Shown: piece after piece, positions 8,527 through 16,567 of the stretch
Layout of the letters: each line of letters starts with the position of its first letter
Position numbering within the stretch: the first letter of the stretch is position 1
Origin: Candidatus Limnocylindrales bacterium
Lineage (GTDB): Bacteria > Desulfobacterota > Binatia > UBA1149 > CAITLU01
Assembly (NCBI GenBank): GCA_035571835.1
Contig: DATNBU010000008.1
Location: 1-64,000, forward strand
DNA length: 64,000 nt
Reading direction: 5' to 3'
The notes under the pieces: model-generated
The model's database searches: none
Told to the model about the DNA's origin: nothing
Seen by the model: only the letters and a program-made list of their open reading frames with translations
Translations under genes and position numbers: made by a program

Positions 8527-9561
8527 TCAGGTTTCGGCCTTCGAAGAAGCGACCCGCAGGACGCCGAGATAGCCGTGCGCAACGTTCGCGTTGGCGAGCA
8601 GGCCACGATCGCGAAGCATGCGGTGAAACGTCGGCAATTTGTAGTGCGGTACGGTCATCAGCAGGTGATGTTCCAGGTGAAAATTGACGTAGTTCGGTGC
8701 CAGAAACAAACGTTCCCACCAGCTCGCCATGGTCGTGCGCGCATTGTGAAAAGGATCAGATGGGTCCTTCGGCATCGCATGCTCGGCGATCGCGCGGATG
8801 CGAAGCACCAGGCTGTACGTCGTCATCCACGCTCCGAACCACAGAAGATACAGCGCCGGATGCCCGAAGGCCGTGAGGATCGCCAGCAGCACGAGGTTGC
8901 TGACGATGACTCCGCGCAGGGCTTCGCTTGCGCTCGTCGCCTGGCGCTTGCTCTTTCCGGCGCTCATTCCAAGGTCGCGCCGCAGCAGCGCCTTGAACCT
9001 CTTCCATCCGGTCTGTCCGGAAAGATCCCGCCAGATCTTGCGCCGGAGGCTCGCGCGCGTGATCGGAAACGGCGTCGCGAGGTCGAGGTCGGGATCGTCC
9101 TTGGACCAGTTCTTGGCGTGGTGCTTGAGATGGTACGGGCGATACGGCGCAAGATCGGACCAGACCGGATAAGCGGCCAGCCAGTTTCCCATGAAGTCGT
9201 TCAGCCGACGGTCCTTGAACAGCGTGCGGTGCGAGGCCTCGTGCATCAGGATCGACATGCCGAGCTGGCGGCCGGCAATCACGAACAGCGCGAAGACGAT
9301 CGTCAGCGGATTCGGCCAGCGCGCAACCAGCGCCATCGACGCGAAGACCAGGCCCCAGTTGACCGCGAACGCGGCCCACGAATGCCGGTCTTCGAACTGA
9401 AGCAGCTCGACGATCTCGGCGCGCGTGAAGCGGTCGAGCCAGCGCTCGGCGGCGACAGTGCGTTCGACGCGCGCGCCGTCGCTCGTCGTCGTGGATTCGT
9501 TCGGGCTCGCCGTATCGTCGGCAGTCGGCTGCAGGGCTGCTGGCCGCAACAAAGTTGTCAT
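8527..9561 (-). CDS. membrane fatty-acid desaturase
   Basis: 344-residue integral-membrane di-iron desaturase. Three histidine boxes are present: HEASH at 107-111, HLKHH at 144-148 and HLEHH near residue 296. Hydrophobic segments lie at ~65-105 and ~210-240. It introduces a double bond (or hydroxyl) into an acyl chain or another hydrophobic substrate in the membrane. The first ~40 residues are a Ser/Thr-rich tail outside the family core. Start ATG 9561 lies within an ATGA overlapping the stop of the PaaX-type regulator gene, with a good upstream GGAGA. Co-transcribed with that regulator and the downstream DprE1-like oxidase, which suggests modification of a lipid carrier or membrane lipid. 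The exact substrate is unknown. Confidence 0.9.
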   Translation of the reverse strand: MTTLLRPAALQPTADDTASPNESTTTSDGARVERTVAAERWLDRFTRAEIVELLQFEDRHSWAAFAVNWGLVFASMALVARWPNPLTIVFALFVIAGRQLGMSILMHEASHRTLFKDRRLNDFMGNWLAAYPVWSDLAPYRPYHLKHHAKNWSKDDPDLDLATPFPITRASLRRKIWRDLSGQTGWKRFKALLRRDLGMSAGKSKRQATSASEALRGVIVSNLVLLAILTAFGHPALYLLWFGAWMTTYSLVLRIRAIAEHAMPKDPSDPFHNARTTMASWWERLFLAPNYVNFHLEHHLLMTVPHYKLPTFHRMLRDRGLLANANVAHGYLGVLRVASSKAET

Positions 9562-10427
9562 GACGGTTCTCCGGAGCGCGTGACATAGCTGACGGCAGCG
9601 GCGCTTCGCCAGATCTGCCGGTCCATCGGGGATTCGGTGACGAGCACCCCGAAACGGTTGAGGAACGGCGCCCAGCAGCGCCGCCCGACTTCGTCGTACG
9701 CGCTCATCACGCGGATCAGCGCGTCGCGCTCACCGGTCGGGACGATCGCGTCGGGAAGAAGAGGATCGAGAACGATGCGGCGGATGGCCTCGCCGCCGAG
9801 CAGAAAGCTTTCGGACATCGCACGGCGCTCGTCCATGCCGGGGAGCGCGGCGGCGCTCTTTTCGAGCTCTTCGGCGAGCGAGCGGTAGGATTCGCAGATC
9901 CGGCGGGCGTCCCACAGCGCGCGGGCGCGGGCTTCGCCGGCTTCGTCGAAGTCTTCGATCCGGAAGACCGGGCATCCTTCGGGAAGGCGCAGACCCTGCA
10001 GCGCTTCCCGTGCGGCCACGAGGCCGCCGTCCAGGTTGTCCGGCCGGATCCACAGGCCGTTCGAGAACTCGCGCATTCCGGTGAACTCGAGCGCGCGCAC
10101 GCTGGCAGCCCGGGCATCCTTCGAGCAGCAGCAGGCATCGGGCGTTGCGCCGATCCACGTGCCGTCCCAGTCGCGCGTGCGCTTCTCGATGCTGCGCCAG
10201 GAGGTGAGGCGGCGAAGGATCGGAGCGGCGGCGGCGCCGGTTCGGTACGCGCCGCGCTCGTCACGCTCGATCAACCCGCAGGAAAGCAGGCGCGTGATCG
10301 CGACCCGCGTTGCATTGGAATCGATGTCGAAGATCTCGGCGGCGGCGACGAGGAAGCGTACCGGTGCCGAGCGCCCTCGCAGGGTCGAGAGCAGGTCGAG
10401 GACAACGCTTTTCGGCCGCGGTTTCAC
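9558..10427 (-). CDS. PaaX-family transcriptional regulator
   Basis: 289 residues. The N-terminus (KSVVLDLLSTL...ATRVAITRLLSCGLIERD) is the winged-helix DNA-binding region of the PaaX family. The middle (W..IEKRTRDWDGTW) and the C-terminal alpha-helical part also fit PaaX, the repressor of phenylacetyl-CoA catabolism. There are no paa genes here, so the effector is more likely another acyl-CoA or lipid intermediate. The start is GTG. It is the first gene of the minus-strand operon with the desaturase (four-base overlap) and DprE1-like oxidase. It is divergent from the operon at 10598 and probably controls its own promoter, perhaps also the divergent one, through the inverted repeat at 10439-10474. 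Confidence 0.82.
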   Translation of the reverse strand: MKPRPKSVVLDLLSTLRGRSAPVRFLVAAAEIFDIDSNATRVAITRLLSCGLIERDERGAYRTGAAAAPILRRLTSWRSIEKRTRDWDGTWIGATPDACCCSKDARAASVRALEFTGMREFSNGLWIRPDNLDGGLVAAREALQGLRLPEGCPVFRIEDFDEAGEARARALWDARRICESYRSLAEELEKSAAALPGMDERRAMSESFLLGGEAIRRIVLDPLLPDAIVPTGERDALIRVMSAYDEVGRRCWAPFLNRFGVLVTESPMDRQIWRSAAAVSYVTRSGEPS

Positions 10428-10438
10428 GTGGCCGAACC

Positions 10439-10474
10439 TTACGAAACTGCTAACTGCTGGTCAAGGGTTCGTAA
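10439..10474. promoter_or_regulatory. inverted repeat TTACGAA-N22-TTCGTAA, candidate operator
   Basis: Exact 7-base inverted repeat in the 170-base divergent intergenic region, only 12 bases upstream of the PaaX-type start codon. The spacing between half-site starts is 29 bases, just under three helical turns. The location suits autorepression by the adjacent PaaX-type regulator. No experimental or comparative evidence; a 7-base repeat can occur by chance. Confidence 0.35.
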
Positions 10475-10597
10475 CATTGGGACGGGAGAAACGAACTCAC
10501 GCCGGCCCTGTGGAGCGAGGATTCTACGCGATCCCGGAGCGTGCCGGTTTTCTCTCCGATCGACCTCTGCTGTACTCCCGCGCCGCCGGAGGGATCC

Positions 10598-11260
10598 GTG
10601 GAAGAGGTAAAGTTATACTTTGATTACAAGAGTCCATTTGCCTATCTCGCAAAGGATCCTGCGTTCGAGCTGGCAAATCGCTTCGAGCTGGCCGTGCGCT
10701 GGATCCCGTTCATCCTGAGGATCAAGGGCAAGGGCGAGCGCAGCATCTATTCCGAGTACAAGGCGCGCTACTCGTACCTGGACGCGCGGCGCTGGGCGAA
10801 TCGCCGCGGAGGGTTCCCGATCAAGGGGCCGCTCAAGATCTACGACTCGGTGCCGTCGCTGATCGGCGGCCTCTTCGCGATGCGCCACGGTTTCTTCCGC
10901 CGCTACACCGACGAGGTTTACTCCCGGTTCTTTGACCGACGGCTCGAGATCGATCGGCCGGACGACGTGGCTGCGCTGATCGACGAGCTCGGCCAGAGCG
11001 GCGCCGGGTATCGCGAGTATCTCGCCGGCAGCGGGCCCGCCGAGTTCGAGGCCTGCCAGCAGGAGGCTGCGGGCGACCACATCTTCGGCGTTCCGATCTT
11101 CGTGTTTCGCGGCGAGCCGTTCTGGGGCCACGACCGGATGCCGCTGCTCGAGGAGCGGCTCGCCGAGGCTGGGTTGCTGCGGCCGGATGCCGGTGCGAAC
11201 ACCGCATCCGGTGCCGGACTGCCCGGCAGCGGCACCAGCAACGGAAAAGGAGAAGCGTGA
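10598..11260 (+). CDS. DsbA-family protein, 2-hydroxychromene-2-carboxylate isomerase-like
   Basis: 220-residue thioredoxin-fold protein of the DsbA/kappa-GST group. The N-terminus VKLYFDYKSPFAYL has Ser in place of the CxxC of true disulfide oxidoreductases, as in HCCA isomerases. The C-terminus GVPIFVFRGEPFWGHDRM is the cis-Pro/substrate loop typical of this family. Such enzymes isomerise aromatic catabolites using glutathione. Start GTG at 10598 is chosen because a GGAGGG lies just upstream and translation then begins with the first beta strand; an upstream ATG at 10541 would add 19 non-homologous residues. The last ~25 residues are a Gly/Ser/Ala-rich tail. First gene of a tightly packed operon continuing to 14473. 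Confidence 0.78.
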   Translation: MEEVKLYFDYKSPFAYLAKDPAFELANRFELAVRWIPFILRIKGKGERSIYSEYKARYSYLDARRWANRRGGFPIKGPLKIYDSVPSLIGGLFAMRHGFFRRYTDEVYSRFFDRRLEIDRPDDVAALIDELGQSGAGYREYLAGSGPAEFEACQQEAAGDHIFGVPIFVFRGEPFWGHDRMPLLEERLAEAGLLRPDAGANTASGAGLPGSGTSNGKGEA

Positions 11261-12078
11261 TGGAGATGTCCGACAGTGCGAGCAAGGCGACGAGGGCGCA
11301 CGGATCCGACCGCATGCATGTTTACGCATTTTCGTGCGGCTGGCTGGCAAGCGACATGGCCGGATTCGTCGCGGGAGCTCCAGGCCGCGTCAAGGTGCCC
11401 GTGCCGGCATTCCTGATCGACCATCCGAAAGGCCGCGTGCTGTTCGATACCGGCATGCATCCGGCGGCCGGCACCGACCCCGACACGCGTCTCGGCGCGC
11501 TGTCGCCGATGTTCGACGTGTTCTTCGGCGAGGACGAGAACGTCGCGTCGCGCCTGGCGGCGCTCGACGTCGACGCCGCGCGCGTCGACCGCGTGATTCT
11601 TTCGCACCTGCACTTCGATCACGCCGGCGGCGTCGAGCTGCTGCCCAATGCGCGCCTCGTCGTGCAGCGCCGCGAGTGGGAAGCCGGCGGCGACGCCGAT
11701 CTTGCCGCGCGCTGCGGCTTCGATCGCAAGGACTACGACCTCGGCCACGACGTCGAGCTCGTCGACGGCGAGCACGACGTGTTCGGCGACGGTCGCGTCG
11801 TCTGCATTCCGACGCACGGGCATACGCCGGGACATCAGTCGCTGCGCATCCGCATGGACGACGGCACGGACGTCGTGCTGTGCTCGGACGCCTGTTATCT
11901 CAAGCGCAACCTCGACGAGATGATGCTGCCGAGCGTGGTCTTCAGCAAGCGGCAGATGACCGCGTCGCTCGAGAAGCTCGCGGCGCTGCGCGCGGCCGGC
12001 GCGACGATGGTCTACGGCCACGACCCCGAAAACTGGGCGACCGTCGTGCAGGCGCCGCTGGATTTCCGAGTGGCATGA
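11260..12078 (+). CDS. metallo-beta-lactamase-fold hydrolase (N-acyl-homoserine-lactonase-like)
   Basis: 272 residues. HLHFDHAGG (about residues 116-124) is the zinc-binding HxHxDH motif; HTPGHQ and GHDPEN supply further ligands. The early VPVPAFLIDHPKGRVLFDTGMH arrangement matches the AiiA/AttM lactonase branch, which opens N-acyl-homoserine or gamma-lactones. A glyoxalase-II-like or other esterase role cannot be excluded. An AAGGAGA ribosome site precedes the ATG at 11260; a GTG one codon earlier is possible. The start overlaps the stop of the previous gene. It overlaps ilvA by four bases, so the operon is translationally coupled. Confidence 0.85.
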   Translation: MEMSDSASKATRAHGSDRMHVYAFSCGWLASDMAGFVAGAPGRVKVPVPAFLIDHPKGRVLFDTGMHPAAGTDPDTRLGALSPMFDVFFGEDENVASRLAALDVDAARVDRVILSHLHFDHAGGVELLPNARLVVQRREWEAGGDADLAARCGFDRKDYDLGHDVELVDGEHDVFGDGRVVCIPTHGHTPGHQSLRIRMDDGTDVVLCSDACYLKRNLDEMMLPSVVFSKRQMTASLEKLAALRAAGATMVYGHDPENWATVVQAPLDFRVA

Positions 12079-13625
12079 GCGCTTCGCTCTCCGACTACCT
12101 CGAGCGCAGCCTGAACGCGGCCGTCTACGACGTCGCGATCGAGACCGCGCTCGAGCCTCTGACCAGGCTGTCGGTGCGCGCCGGCTCCGAAGTCCTGCTC
12201 AAGCGCGAGGACACGCAGCCGGTCTTCTCGTTCAAGGTTCGCGGCGCGTACAACAAGATGGTGCGGCTTTCGCCCGAGGCGCTCGCGCGCGGCGTGGTTG
12301 CCGCGTCGGCAGGAAATCATGCGCAGGGCGTTGCGCTGGCTGCGCAGCGGCTCGGATGCCCGGCGTGGATCGTGATGCCGGTGACGACGCCGACGATCAA
12401 GATCGACGCCGTGCGCGCACGCGGCGCGAATGCCGAGCTCGTCGGTGAGACGTATGCAGACGCCGCTGCCCATGCGCTCGTGATGGCCACCGAGCGCGGA
12501 CTCACGTTCGTGCATCCGTACGACGATCCCGACGTGATCGCCGGTCAGGGAACGATCGGGCTCGAGATCCTTCGCCAAGCCGGACGGCGTCTCGATGCCG
12601 TGTTCATTCCGATCGGCGGCGGCGGCCTCGCGGCCGGCGTCGGTGCCGTCGTCAAGCGCCTGCGGCCCGACGTGCGCGTGATCGGCGTCGAGCCCGACGA
12701 TGCGGATTCGATGGCGCGCTCGATCCGCGAAGGAAAGCGGGTCGTGCTCGACCAGGTCGGCCTGTTCGCCGACGGCGTCGCCGTGCGCCAGGTCGGCGAA
12801 GAGACGTTCCGGATCTGCCGCGAAGTCCTCGACGATGTGGTCGTCGTCGGCAACGATGCGATCTGCGCTGCGATCAAGGACGTATTCGAGGACACGCGCA
12901 CGGTGCTCGAGCCCGCCGGTGCGCTTTCGATTGCCGGGCTCAAGGTGTGGGCGGATCGCGAAGGCGTGCGCGGACGGCGCCTCGTCGCGATTGCGTCGGG
13001 CGCGAACATGAACTTCGACCGGCTCCGCCACGTCGCCGAGCGCGCCGACGTCGGCGAGCAGCGCGAGGCGCTGTTCGCCGTGACGATTCCGGAAAAGCCC
13101 GGCAGCTTCCGTGCGTTCTGCACGCTGCTCGGCAAACGCCGCATCACCGAGTTCAACTACCGGTTCTCGGATCCCGGCGAGGCCCACGTGTTCGTCGGTG
13201 TCGAGATCAGCGACGGCAGCGAACGATCCGCGCTGGTCGCGATGCTGCATCGCGCCGGCCTGCCGGCGCTCGATCTTTCCGACGACGAGACGAGCAAGCT
13301 GCACATCCGTCACATGGTCGGAGGCCGCGCCGTGGTGCCCGACGAAGTCCTCTATCGTTTCGAGTTCCCGGAGCGGCCCGGCGCGCTCGCGCGCTTCCTC
13401 GAGGCCGTCAGCCAGGGCTGCAACATCTCGCTCTTTCACTATCGCAATCACGGCGCGGACTACGGCCGCGTGCTGGTCGGCGTGCAGGTCGGCGCGGCGG
13501 GCAGCCACGAGGCGTTCCGGCGTCGCCTCGACGATCTCGGATTCGAGTATTTCGAGGAGACACGAAATCCCGCCTACCGGCTGTTCGCGCGCGGCGATAC
13601 CGACCATACGAACCAGGGGAAATAG
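12075..13625 (+). CDS. ilvA: threonine deaminase (threonine ammonia-lyase), biosynthetic type
   Basis: 516 residues, the usual length of the biosynthetic enzyme. Fold-type II PLP domain: FSFKVRGAYNKM places the PLP lysine at residue 54, followed by SAGNHAQG and the phosphate-binding IGGGGLAAG. Two C-terminal ACT-like regulatory domains follow, beginning near AVTIPEKPGSFRAF and YRFEFPERPGALARF. It converts L-threonine to 2-oxobutanoate, the first committed step of isoleucine synthesis. The ACT domains imply feedback regulation by Ile/Val, known for the family. ATG 12075 overlaps the stop of the lactonase-like gene. No other branched-chain biosynthesis genes are nearby. Confidence 0.95.
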   Translation: MSASLSDYLERSLNAAVYDVAIETALEPLTRLSVRAGSEVLLKREDTQPVFSFKVRGAYNKMVRLSPEALARGVVAASAGNHAQGVALAAQRLGCPAWIVMPVTTPTIKIDAVRARGANAELVGETYADAAAHALVMATERGLTFVHPYDDPDVIAGQGTIGLEILRQAGRRLDAVFIPIGGGGLAAGVGAVVKRLRPDVRVIGVEPDDADSMARSIREGKRVVLDQVGLFADGVAVRQVGEETFRICREVLDDVVVVGNDAICAAIKDVFEDTRTVLEPAGALSIAGLKVWADREGVRGRRLVAIASGANMNFDRLRHVAERADVGEQREALFAVTIPEKPGSFRAFCTLLGKRRITEFNYRFSDPGEAHVFVGVEISDGSERSALVAMLHRAGLPALDLSDDETSKLHIRHMVGGRAVVPDEVLYRFEFPERPGALARFLEAVSQGCNISLFHYRNHGADYGRVLVGVQVGAAGSHEAFRRRLDDLGFEYFEETRNPAYRLFARGDTDHTNQGK

Positions 13626-13636
13626 GAGAAGCGACG

Positions 13637-14473
13637 ATGCCCGCGAAGCCGGCACACAAACCCTCGAAGAAGCCCGCCCGGACGCCTGCGAAGAAGTCAG
13701 AACAGAAGAAGCTGCAGCCGGCGGCCGCCGCGCCGCGAAAGCCCGGCAAACCGGCGGCGCCGCGAAAGGCAGGCAACGTCGCCGCGCCGCCGTTCGCCGG
13801 GTTCCCGAAAGACTTCCTCGCGTTCTTCCGCGAGCTCGCGAAGAACAACGAGCGGACGTGGTTTGCCGCCAACAAGCAGCGCTATCTCGATTCGATCCAG
13901 GCCCCGCTGCGTTCGTTCGTCATCGCCATGGACGTGCCGCTCGGCAGGTTCGCCGACTGTTTCGTTGCGGACACGCGCTCGATCTTCCGCATCTACAACG
14001 ACATGCGCTTCCATGAGGCGAAGCCTTACAAGGAACACGCTGCGTGCCAGTTCCGGCATGAAGCCGGCAAGGACGCGCACGCGCCCGGCTTTTACGTGCA
14101 CTTCGAGCCGAAGGAAGTCTTCTTCGGCGGCGGCATCTGGCGTCCGCCGGGACCGCAGCTTCGTCAGGTGCGCGAGGCGATCGCGGCCGATCCCGAACGC
14201 TGGAACAGCATCACGCGCGCGCCGGCGTTCCGCCGCCGCTTCGGAGCCGTCGAAGGCGACAGCCTGAAGAGGCCGCCGCAGGGCTTCGATCCGGACCATC
14301 CGGCCATCGAAGATCTCAAGCGTACGAGCTTTTTCGCAGTCCAGACGGTGAAGCCCGACGTGATCCAGTCGAAGGACTTCGTGCGCGAAGTCGCGAAGTC
14401 GTTCGAGGCGCTGGCGCCGTTCATGGAATTTCTGACCGAGGCCGTCGAGCTGCCGTTCCATCGCGGCGACTGA
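13637..14473 (+). CDS. DUF2461 (TIGR02453) family protein
   Basis: 278 residues. Residues ~50-278 match the conserved DUF2461 pattern: FAGFPKDFLAFFRELAKNN, RIYNDMRFHEAKPYKEH, GFYVHFEP and WRPPG, ending with a helix before PFH. Function of the family is unknown. The first ~48 residues are a low-complexity Lys/Ala/Pro tail with repeated PAKK and PRKPGKP, reminiscent of histone H1-like or nucleic-acid-binding tails and not part of the core family. A good AGGAG precedes the ATG, 11 bases after the ilvA stop. Last clear member of the 10598-14473 operon. Confidence 0.85.
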   Translation: MPAKPAHKPSKKPARTPAKKSEQKKLQPAAAAPRKPGKPAAPRKAGNVAAPPFAGFPKDFLAFFRELAKNNERTWFAANKQRYLDSIQAPLRSFVIAMDVPLGRFADCFVADTRSIFRIYNDMRFHEAKPYKEHAACQFRHEAGKDAHAPGFYVHFEPKEVFFGGGIWRPPGPQLRQVREAIAADPERWNSITRAPAFRRRFGAVEGDSLKRPPQGFDPDHPAIEDLKRTSFFAVQTVKPDVIQSKDFVREVAKSFEALAPFMEFLTEAVELPFHRGD

Positions 14474-14518
14474 CGCGTTGCCCGTTTATGGCTTGTCGAG
14501 TCTTGTCCTGATTCCGGG

Positions 14519-14947
14519 GTGGTGGCAGAACCTTTCGCAATGGGACTCGTGCACGTGCCGATGCTCGTCAAGGGCACGCGCGGACGCAGCCGCACCGTAC
14601 GCATGCTCGTCGATTCGGGTGCGGTCTGGTCGCTACTGCCGGAGGTGGACTGGAAAGCGCTCGGCCTGAAACCGAGTCGCACGTGCGAGTTCGCGCTCGC
14701 CGACGGCACGGTCATCGCGCGTGCAATTTCGGATTGCCGGTTCTGTTACGAAGGGATCGAGGCTCCGTCGCCGGTCATCCTCGGAGAAGCGGGAGACGTG
14801 GCCCTGGTCGGCGCAGTGACGCTGGAGAGCCTTGCGTTGGTGCTGAACCCGTTCGACCGTTCACTGAAGCCGATGCGGCTGCTGCTCATGCAATTGCGCG
14901 GAGGCAATTGCACGCGGCCGCAGTCCGCATCTCTGCTTCACGCCTGA
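14519..14947 (+). CDS. retropepsin-like aspartic protease / clan AA protein
   Basis: 142 residues. The strand VRMLVDSGAVWSLLP carries the D-S/T-G catalytic triad motif of single-domain retroviral-type aspartic proteases, followed by the expected second strand pair (FALADGTVI) and a C-terminal LVGAVTLESL like the psi-loop region. Such proteins dimerise to build the active site; many bacterial members have no known substrate. The start is uncertain: GTG 14519 opens the frame, but ATG 14540 begins exactly at the first conserved strand. The last ~25 residues are basic/Cys-containing and outside the fold. It ends two bases before the stop of the convergent esterase gene. Confidence 0.72.
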   Translation: MVAEPFAMGLVHVPMLVKGTRGRSRTVRMLVDSGAVWSLLPEVDWKALGLKPSRTCEFALADGTVIARAISDCRFCYEGIEAPSPVILGEAGDVALVGAVTLESLALVLNPFDRSLKPMRLLLMQLRGGNCTRPQSASLLHA

Positions 14948-14949
14948 GT

Positions 14950-16353
14950 CTACTCGTACGGTTCTGCGTCGGTCGTGAACGTCGGTGCGCCCATGCCGGC
15001 GCCGTTCGCAAGATTCGCGAACCCGTATTCCTTGTGGTAGCCGTAACGCACGATCGTCGGTGACGGAACGTCATCGCTCCACACGACGACCTCCTCTCCT
15101 TCGATCTGCGCATTCGTCGCCCACGTGAACGTCACGCCGTCTCCCGAGATCGAGAAGCCCTGAAGCGGCCCGCCGCGAGCCTGCAGCCCGGTCGCGGTGC
15201 CGGGGCGGAAACGGATCCGCACATGGTTCCCGGATTCGATCGACATGCCCTGATACGTCGGACCTGCGAAGATGATCGGCGCGCCGTAGACGAAGCCCAT
15301 GACCGCGTCGACGATGCGCTGCAGGTAGCCCTCGCGATCTCTCGGGTGCAGCCCGGCGACCAGGTCGGCGTTGGTGATGACCTGCGTGTTCGGGATCCGT
15401 AGCGCGCGGATGAACGCCTGCCGCATGTGCGCGGACTGCTGCGGAGTGTAGTTCGGATCCGGCAGCGGATCGGGCACGGTCTGCTCGGCAAGCATGCCGC
15501 CGCCGACCGGCTCCATCATGAAAAGGAACGGAAGCGTGTCGTCCTGCCACATGTGCCGCCACGACTGGACGACGGCAGGCAGCACGTGGGCGTACTCTTC
15601 GCCCGGATCGTTGCGGCTTCGCGTATCGCTCTCGCCCTGCCACCAGATGAATCCCTTGATCTTGAAACCTTCGTCGCGAACGACGGAGGCTTCGTAGCTC
15701 TGCCCGAAGTTCCCGGTCGCAATGATGTCGGCGATGACCTGATCGCCCAGGTCGGCTCCCTCCGGGGCGATCCACGTGCGGGCAAGGCCCGACGAACCGC
15801 GCGCGGTGCATTGCAGCACGGCAACGGGAATGCCGAGCTCTTCGGTCATCGACCTTGCGAAGTGGAACGGGATGCCGCCGACGCGGTCGAACCACGTGCG
15901 CTTGAACACGCGCGAATCGGGATTGTCGGCCATCACGCCCGGAAACGGGCGGTGGATCATCAGGTTCGACTGGCCGGCCATGAGCCAGACGTCGCCGAAC
16001 AGGATGTCGCCGAACGTCAGCGTATTGCTGGCTCCGGCAACGACCATCTCGTAGGGCCCGCCGGCCGAAACCGGATCGAGGACGACCCGCCAGGTTCCGT
16101 TCGGGGCCGCATCCGTCTCTTTGGTCTGGGAGGCGATGGTGACGGTGACGTGTTCGCCGGGAGCCGCCGTGCCCCACACCGGATCGTTCGCGTCGCGCTG
16201 CAGGACCATGTGCTCGTCGAACAGCTTGATCGGCAGGCCGTGGTCGTACCCGTTGATCATCTCCACGACGGCCGATGACGGCGTGGCAATGGAAAAGAGT
16301 GACAGCGCGGCCAGAAGCGAGAGCCCGCGATGAGCGGTAAAAATGCGTTTCAA
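14950..16353 (-). CDS. secreted sialate O-acetylesterase-like SGNH hydrolase
   Basis: 467 residues. The N-terminal signal peptide is LKRIFTAHRGLSLLAAL...SSA, followed by a mature domain with LFDEHMVLQRD and VWLMAGQSN (block I, nucleophile Ser). GFIWWQGESD and a late GLHPRDREGY carry the remaining SGNH residues. This is the SASA/sialate 9-O-acetylesterase arrangement, acting on acetylated carbohydrates outside the cytoplasm. The start is inferred as TTG 16353 because a GGGGGA lies just upstream and the signal peptide then begins with LKR; a start further upstream at 16407 would prepend a polar stretch to the signal. It is convergent with the retropepsin-like gene. Confidence 0.85.
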   Translation of the reverse strand: MKRIFTAHRGLSLLAALSLFSIATPSSAVVEMINGYDHGLPIKLFDEHMVLQRDANDPVWGTAAPGEHVTVTIASQTKETDAAPNGTWRVVLDPVSAGGPYEMVVAGASNTLTFGDILFGDVWLMAGQSNLMIHRPFPGVMADNPDSRVFKRTWFDRVGGIPFHFARSMTEELGIPVAVLQCTARGSSGLARTWIAPEGADLGDQVIADIIATGNFGQSYEASVVRDEGFKIKGFIWWQGESDTRSRNDPGEEYAHVLPAVVQSWRHMWQDDTLPFLFMMEPVGGGMLAEQTVPDPLPDPNYTPQQSAHMRQAFIRALRIPNTQVITNADLVAGLHPRDREGYLQRIVDAVMGFVYGAPIIFAGPTYQGMSIESGNHVRIRFRPGTATGLQARGGPLQGFSISGDGVTFTWATNAQIEGEEVVVWSDDVPSPTIVRYGYHKEYGFANLANGAGMGAPTFTTDAEPYE

Positions 16354-16517
16354 GTCCGATCCCCCGAGGATGCGTTGTTGAGCGCGGCCGGACACTTGCG
16401 GTCCCACACCGCGACGATCCGGTCATGGCTGGAACACACTTGTATCCCGGCGGGACCCCGCTCAGTCAACCGGCAATCCGGTTTTTCGCCCGGGTTTGCT
16501 GCAGGTTCGCGTAGCGG

Positions 16518-16567
16518 AAATCGGGGACAGACACCGATTTCCGGAAATCGGTGTCTGTCCCCGATTT
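16518..16567. repeat. perfect 50-base palindrome (REP-like element)
   Basis: Two perfectly complementary 25-base arms with no spacer. The core of each arm contains TCGGGGACAGACACCGATTT or its complement. It begins directly after the stop codon of the amine-oxidase gene (reading leftward) and precedes the esterase gene. The sequence resembles dispersed GTGTCTGTCCCC-type palindromes associated with REP-associated Y1 transposases in other genomes. There is no T-run, so it is not a standard intrinsic terminator, but it would form a very stable hairpin in RNA and could protect or attenuate the transcript. Confidence 0.9.

Noticed and set aside
11260-12078. A quorum-quenching system
   Set aside because: The lactonase-like fold alone does not establish homoserine-lactone activity, and no LuxI/LuxR genes are present.
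16518-16567. Palindrome as an intrinsic terminator
   Set aside because: No T-run on either strand and perfect zero-loop symmetry; classed as a REP-like repeat.
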